Assembly (NCBI GenBank): GCA_902620405.1
Contig: CACNIC010000007.1
Coordinates: 1 to 35,989 of the forward strand
Length of the DNA: 35,989 bases
From: an uncultured SAR202 cluster bacterium
Lineage (GTDB): Bacteria; Chloroflexota; Dehalococcoidia; Lucifugimonadales; Lucifugimonadaceae
Direction of reading: 5' to 3'
The notes under the pieces were generated by a model. That model was given only the letters and a program-made list of their open reading frames with translations, was not told where the DNA came from and made no database searches. A program made the translations under genes and the position numbers. This document shows positions 32,152 through 35,989 of this stretch, piece by piece (the first letter of the stretch is position 1; each line of letters begins with the position of its first letter).

Positions 32152-33085
32152 TTTTTTCCCATTTTCTTAGGCTTGGAATTTCACCAACTGGAGGGTTTTC
32201 TTGTCTAGAAAACCAATATGTCCAAGCTACTTCAGCAACATAAATTGAACCTTTTGAGTCTACTGCGATTCCATGAGGTGCAACAAATTGATTTGGCTCT
32301 GCTCCGGGTAGTTTGTCTCCAATTTTTTCAATTATCTCTCCTTTAGATGAAAAAATTGTTACACAATTTCCTAAATTTTCTACACCTTCTTGAACTGGAG
32401 GAGGACCCATTTCTCCAACAAAGATATTGTCATCCTTGTCAGTCGTTACAGACATCGGGTGATGAACATGCCATTGATCAATAAAATTACCATCGCAATC
32501 AAATATTTGAAGTCTAAAATTTTCCCTATCCGCTACTATTATTCTCTTATCAGTTGTTAGAGCTATATTGTGAGGTAAGCTAAATTTACCTGGATCTGAT
32601 CCTGGTTCACCCCATGACAATATATGTTCTCCGTCAGAATTAAATTTATGTACTCTTGAATTTCCGTATCCATCGGAAATGTATATATCACCGTTATCCG
32701 GGTCCACAACTGCATCAGTTGGTAAATTAAAAATTTTTCCACTTTGTCTTGGAGAACTTTTACCTTTGTCTCCAAGCCTGAAAATTAAATTCCCATTTAT
32801 ATCTCTTTTTTCTACCATATGGCCTTGGTCATCAATTAAATAAATATTATCTTCTTTGTCATGTGCTATGCCATGAGGCCTTAAAAACTCACCTTCTCCC
32901 CAGCTATTCAAAAATTCTCCATCAGAATTAAATATTATTACTGGAATTGGACCCCTGCAAAAAACATATACATTGTCTTTGCTATCTATAGAAACCGAAG
33001 TGGCATCATTTTTGAAAGTCATTCCATAAGGAAGTTTGCACCAAGCAGGGACAGGGTAGTAATTCTGATTTTTTAAATATGACAT
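32144..33085 (-). CDS. NHL-repeat beta-propeller protein
   Basis: The protein has 313 residues from the ATG at 33085. An in-frame TTG at 33097 lies within the ribosome site GGAG, which stands 6 nt before the ATG, so ATG is preferred. Repeating NHL blades are clear: SIDSKDNVYVFCRG, RPHGIAHDKEDNIYLIDD, LPTDAVVDPDNGDIYISDGYGNSRVHKF, LPHNIALTTDKRIIVADRENFRLQIF and VAPHGIAVDSKGSIYVAEVAW. The fold is a six-bladed propeller related to peptidyl-alpha-hydroxyglycine lyases and 6-phosphogluconolactonase-like proteins. No signal peptide is evident. Binding partner or reaction unknown. It is first in a leftward pair with rmuC. Confidence 0.88.
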   Translation of the reverse strand: MSYLKNQNYYPVPAWCKLPYGMTFKNDATSVSIDSKDNVYVFCRGPIPVIIFNSDGEFLNSWGEGEFLRPHGIAHDKEDNIYLIDDQGHMVEKRDINGNLIFRLGDKGKSSPRQSGKIFNLPTDAVVDPDNGDIYISDGYGNSRVHKFNSDGEHILSWGEPGSDPGKFSLPHNIALTTDKRIIVADRENFRLQIFDCDGNFIDQWHVHHPMSVTTDKDDNIFVGEMGPPPVQEGVENLGNCVTIFSSKGEIIEKIGDKLPGAEPNQFVAPHGIAVDSKGSIYVAEVAWTYWFSRQENPPVGEIPSLRKWEKND

Positions 33086-33162
33086 CTTTTTCTCCAAATT
33101 TAATAAATATTTTTTTATGAAATTAATATAGAATAAATCCTATTATTATCATATATAACTAA

Positions 33163-33924
33163 ATGGAAAACCCAAAATCAAATAATTTAAAACGAAATTC
33201 AATATTTACTATATTTGTAGTTATAATCTTTTTTTTACTGGGACTAATTTTATTTTTAAATTCAAATTTAAATTCAGCAAATAAGGATATTGACAATCTG
33301 AATGCTGAAATTGAAGCACTCAGATTAAGTGCTCTAGAGTTAAAAGAAAGAGCAGAAAGGGTTACAAATAATTTTGCTTCAGGTGGAGGAACAGTTGTAA
33401 GGATATTTGAAACTGAAGACTCTTTAGACGTTGTTACTTTTGAGGATTTTTTTACTTTTGATAGATATCATCTAAATTACAGATCTGAAAAAAAATCAGA
33501 AAAATCTTTCAATTGGGATACTAAAAATAGGGGAAGAGTAGTCTTTAACGACTTTAAATTTAATTTAATTGCTACAACTGTGGATAAGTATATTTCTAAG
33601 CCATTTGACATAAATTCTAACTCAATAACAATGACTGGATTGGCAGAGGTCAGATTTGTTATGAACGCAAATCCATTTGGAGAATTATTACCAATAAGTA
33701 ATACGGGAGATGTTTCAAATCAAGCAGAATTTGAAATTTTAAAATATAAACTTGTTGCAACCGATTCAGGTTTGGGAGAAGCAAATAAATTTGATAATTT
33801 TGATTTAACAATAATGCCAAACAGTGTTGAAGCACCAAATTTGTATAAAGTTTTTGGAGAAAGTGAAACAATAACCGGTGAACTTAAATTATCAGAAATA
33901 ACCATCGAAAGATCTGAAAGATAA
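33163..33924 (+). CDS. Membrane-anchored coiled-coil protein, unknown function
   Basis: This 253-residue protein has a basic N-terminal tip, one membrane helix (about 14-33), a coiled coil (about 38-68, NKDIDNLNAEIEALRLSALE) and a beta-rich remainder without cysteines, probably outside the membrane. I recognise no domain. The beta-rich part (FRFNLIATTVDKYI-like strands, GLAEVRFVMN, KLVATDSGLGEANKF, ETITGELKLSEITIE) could be a lipid- or polymer-binding fold, but that is a guess. It ends 1 nt before malate synthase, suggesting co-transcription and perhaps nothing more. Confidence 0.72.
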   Translation: MENPKSNNLKRNSIFTIFVVIIFFLLGLILFLNSNLNSANKDIDNLNAEIEALRLSALELKERAERVTNNFASGGGTVVRIFETEDSLDVVTFEDFFTFDRYHLNYRSEKKSEKSFNWDTKNRGRVVFNDFKFNLIATTVDKYISKPFDINSNSITMTGLAEVRFVMNANPFGELLPISNTGDVSNQAEFEILKYKLVATDSGLGEANKFDNFDLTIMPNSVEAPNLYKVFGESETITGELKLSEITIERSER

Positions 33925-33925
33925 G

Positions 33926-35563
33926 ATGAAAAAAATAAATAGAACATCCTTTAAAGAGGTTAAAGGATATGAAAATATTCTAAATTCAAATGTAATTAAT
34001 GTAATTGAAAATCTTCACGATAAATTTACTAAAAGAATTATAAATCTCAGAAATGATAGATTAAAAGTACTAAATTACGTTCTTTCAAATAATGAATCTA
34101 ATCCAGTAAAAATTTTAAAAAAAAATCATGAAAATCATGAATGGATACTTGATGTTCCAGAACAACTTTTAATTCCCGGGATTGAAATATCTGGTCCATC
34201 ATCTCAGACATCAATGTTTATTAATGGCTTAAACCCTAATATGGAAGGTTTTAGAGCTGATGGTGACCTAGATGATAATGAAGATGCTTCTGGCCATTCA
34301 TTGGAAGATACTGTGCAATCTGCTATCAATAGAAAAGGTGCTGTAGAGGGAAACCTTGAATATTTTGATAAAACAAAAAACAAAAAATATGTCTTGGAAA
34401 AAGGTAAGCTACCATTTTTTATGCATAGAGAAAGAGGTATTCTGCTTGATGAATATGATTATTTAATTGATAGCAAACCTGTTTGCGCATCTATTTTAGA
34501 TACGGTATTAACCTTGATGCACTGTGGTATTAAACAGCAAGAAAAAGGTGAGTATATTTTCTTCTATTTACCTAAACTAGAAAATTCAAATGAAGCGGAA
34601 TTTTGGAGAGATTTTTTTGATGAAGCAGTAAAAATAATTCCTGGATTGGATGGAGATAAAATCAAAGCAATAATGCTTGTTGAATCATTGCCATTTGCGC
34701 TGGATATGGAAAACTGTCTCATGTCATTAGGAAAATATGCTGCAGGATTAAATGCAGCAAGATGGGACTTAAAGGCTAGTGTATTGGAATTTGTTATGAC
34801 AAATAAAAACTATATTTGGCCTGATAGATTTGAAGTCACAGTAGCATCAACACCATTTATGGTAAGCATTTTTAAACACCTTGTTGCTGTTTGTTTAAAA
34901 CATAAGGGCGTTCCAATTGGAGGCATGGCAACAGCATTGCCAAGTAAAGACAATGAAGTCAATTTGCTAGCTTCTAAATCAATCGAAGCAGACAAAACAT
35001 GGGAAGCTAATAATGGGTTTTTAAGAGCATGGGTAGCTCATATTTATCATATGAAAACAGCTGCTATGCCTTTTAAAAATTTGCGTGCATCTGGATGGAT
35101 ACCATCTGAGGAAATGAAAAAACCAGAACTTTATCCTTTAGAAGATATTAACTTGAAGCCAGAAGGTAAAATTACCCAAGAGGGAACAAGAAGAAACATA
35201 AGAACTATAATTGAATATTTGGAAGGCTGGTTTAATGGCAGAGGTGCTAAAGGCATAGATAGCCAAGAAGGTTTGAAGGGAAAAAGACCAGCATTAATGG
35301 AAGACTTAGCTACTGCGAGAATTTCAATTGGTCAAACTTGCCAAAGAGTTTTGCACGCGAGCATCTCTCAAGACACAAATAAGGTGCACGATATTAAATT
35401 AGTAAAAGATATATTTGCTGATGAGCTAAAAAATATATTAGAGTTAAGGCCTGAAAATTCAGTAAATTATAATAGAGCCGTTAAATTAGGTATTGATTGG
35501 CTTGAAAGCTATTTAAATTTAGATTTTAAACCACTTGCATATTACGATAGAGGAAAATATTAA
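33926..35563 (+). CDS. Malate synthase (type A-like)
   Basis: This 545-residue enzyme condenses glyoxylate with acetyl-CoA to malate, the second step of the glyoxylate shunt. Family features are FFMHRERGILLDEYDYLID (catalytic Arg region), YIFFYLPKLENSNEAEFWRD, the metal-binding Glu in IMLVESLPFALDMEN near 250, the metal-binding Asp in GLNAARWDL near 277, WPDRFEVTVASTPFM, GGMATALPSKDNEV and the C-terminal ISIGQTCQRVLHAS. It departs from textbook AceB in places: GLNAARWD for GLNCGRWD, and ATALP for AAQIP. No isocitrate lyase is in the window, so glyoxylate may come from other catabolic reactions. Its stop overlaps the next ATG (TAATG). An A9 tract near 34120 is in frame. Confidence 0.85.
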   Translation: MKKINRTSFKEVKGYENILNSNVINVIENLHDKFTKRIINLRNDRLKVLNYVLSNNESNPVKILKKNHENHEWILDVPEQLLIPGIEISGPSSQTSMFINGLNPNMEGFRADGDLDDNEDASGHSLEDTVQSAINRKGAVEGNLEYFDKTKNKKYVLEKGKLPFFMHRERGILLDEYDYLIDSKPVCASILDTVLTLMHCGIKQQEKGEYIFFYLPKLENSNEAEFWRDFFDEAVKIIPGLDGDKIKAIMLVESLPFALDMENCLMSLGKYAAGLNAARWDLKASVLEFVMTNKNYIWPDRFEVTVASTPFMVSIFKHLVAVCLKHKGVPIGGMATALPSKDNEVNLLASKSIEADKTWEANNGFLRAWVAHIYHMKTAAMPFKNLRASGWIPSEEMKKPELYPLEDINLKPEGKITQEGTRRNIRTIIEYLEGWFNGRGAKGIDSQEGLKGKRPALMEDLATARISIGQTCQRVLHASISQDTNKVHDIKLVKDIFADELKNILELRPENSVNYNRAVKLGIDWLESYLNLDFKPLAYYDRGKY

Positions 35564-35989
35564 TGGAATTTGATAAAAGTAAAAGATTATATTCTAAAGC
35601 AAAAGAATTAGTACCTGGCGGTGTAAGTAGTTCTATAAGACAAACCGAATGGCCTGTGCCATTATTTTTTGACAAAGCTCATGGAAGTAAAATGTGGGAT
35701 GTTGATGGAAATGAATTTGTTGATTATGTTATGGGCATGGGGCCAAATATTTTTGGTCATGCACCCGAATTTGTTACTAAATCAGTTTATCAAGATATGC
35801 AAAATGGATATTGCTTAACTGGTCAAACAGAAAAAGAAAATGAAATTTCAGAATTTATACAAAAAACTTTGCCTTTTAAAAGAAAAGTCAGGTATGCAAG
35901 TTCAGGAACAGAAATCGTACAAATAGCTCTCAGGCTTGCTCGCTCATATACAAATAAAAATAAATTTTTAAAATTTGAAGGACATTACC
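35563..35989 (+). CDS. Class III aminotransferase, glutamate-1-semialdehyde aminomutase-like (cut by the window end)
   Basis: The first 142 codons are visible. The start MEFDKSKRLYSKAKELVPGGVSSSIR and the segments GSKMWDVDGNEFVDYVMGMGPNIFGHAP, TGQTEKENEISE and RYASSGTEIVQIALRLARSYT match the HemL-like branch of PLP-dependent class III aminotransferases. HemL itself makes 5-aminolevulinate for tetrapyrroles, but many HemL-like paralogues in catabolic loci act on other amines. The PLP lysine lies beyond the window, so the specific role is open. The ATG overlaps the malate synthase stop (TAATG), so the two are translationally coupled, which favours a catabolic paralogue over the heme enzyme. Confidence 0.88.
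   Translation, partial: MEFDKSKRLYSKAKELVPGGVSSSIRQTEWPVPLFFDKAHGSKMWDVDGNEFVDYVMGMGPNIFGHAPEFVTKSVYQDMQNGYCLTGQTEKENEISEFIQKTLPFKRKVRYASSGTEIVQIALRLARSYTNKNKFLKFEGHY

Overview
The window is AT-rich (roughly one third G+C by eye), densely coding, and has gene content typical of a free-living, probably marine heterotroph. The best taxonomic hint is the peptide-ABC solute-binding protein at 7998-9899. Its lipoprotein signal is followed by a Glu/Val/Lys repeat stalk of a kind common in Chloroflexota binding proteins. Together with the mix of flavin monooxygenases, enolase-superfamily enzymes, short-chain dehydrogenases and dedicated ABC transport, this suggests a low-GC SAR202-like Chloroflexota. 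That assignment is inference; no rRNA or single-copy marker settles it.

Layout. 1-5334: a small lipoprotein, a TrpB2-type PLP enzyme, and a 963-residue FAD/Fe-S 2-hydroxyacid dehydrogenase. 5363-7912: a small membrane protein, a lipoprotein and a Gfo/Idh/MocA oxidoreductase. 7998-15380: a peptide/nickel-type ABC transporter, with the binding protein transcribed divergently from two permeases and two ATPases, followed by a di-heme DUF1111-type cytochrome lipoprotein. 15449-23117: a catabolic block with a 3-hydroxyisobutyrate-dehydrogenase-like enzyme, a leftward set (LLM flavin monooxygenase, sugar-isomerase-like protein, D-2-hydroxyacid dehydrogenase) and a rightward set (aldehyde dehydrogenase, SDR, M81/MlrC metallopeptidase). 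23158-24740: a three-gene unit (FAD/NAD(P) flavoprotein, tiny two-helix membrane protein, DUF2061-like membrane protein) behind a perfect 21-bp Fur-type palindrome. 24775-28412: a MenC2/NSAR-type enolase-superfamily enzyme, an SDR and a Baeyer-Villiger-type monooxygenase. 28478-30291: a cupin, NAD-dependent formate dehydrogenase and tRNA-Ala(UGC). 30360-33924: a PD-(D/E)XK nuclease with four cysteines, overlapping tail-to-tail with RmuC, then an NHL beta-propeller and an anchored coiled-coil protein. 33926-35989: a malate synthase and the start of a class III aminotransferase of the HemL type.

How the genes fit together. Most of the window looks like uptake and oxidation of small organic molecules. 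The transporter supplies substrates. Monooxygenases and dehydrogenases oxidise them to aldehydes, hydroxyacids, glyoxylate or formate. Formate dehydrogenase and malate synthase return C1 and C2 products to energy or central metabolism. No complete named pathway can be read from the sequence.

The most striking signal is that three genes (sugar-isomerase-like, M81 peptidase, Baeyer-Villiger monooxygenase) are each broken at a run of eight or nine A residues. In all three, removing one A restores the family-typical protein. Either homopolymer length is over-called in this assembly, or these genes depend on slippage at poly-A. The Fur-box operon is the best candidate for a little-described functional module.
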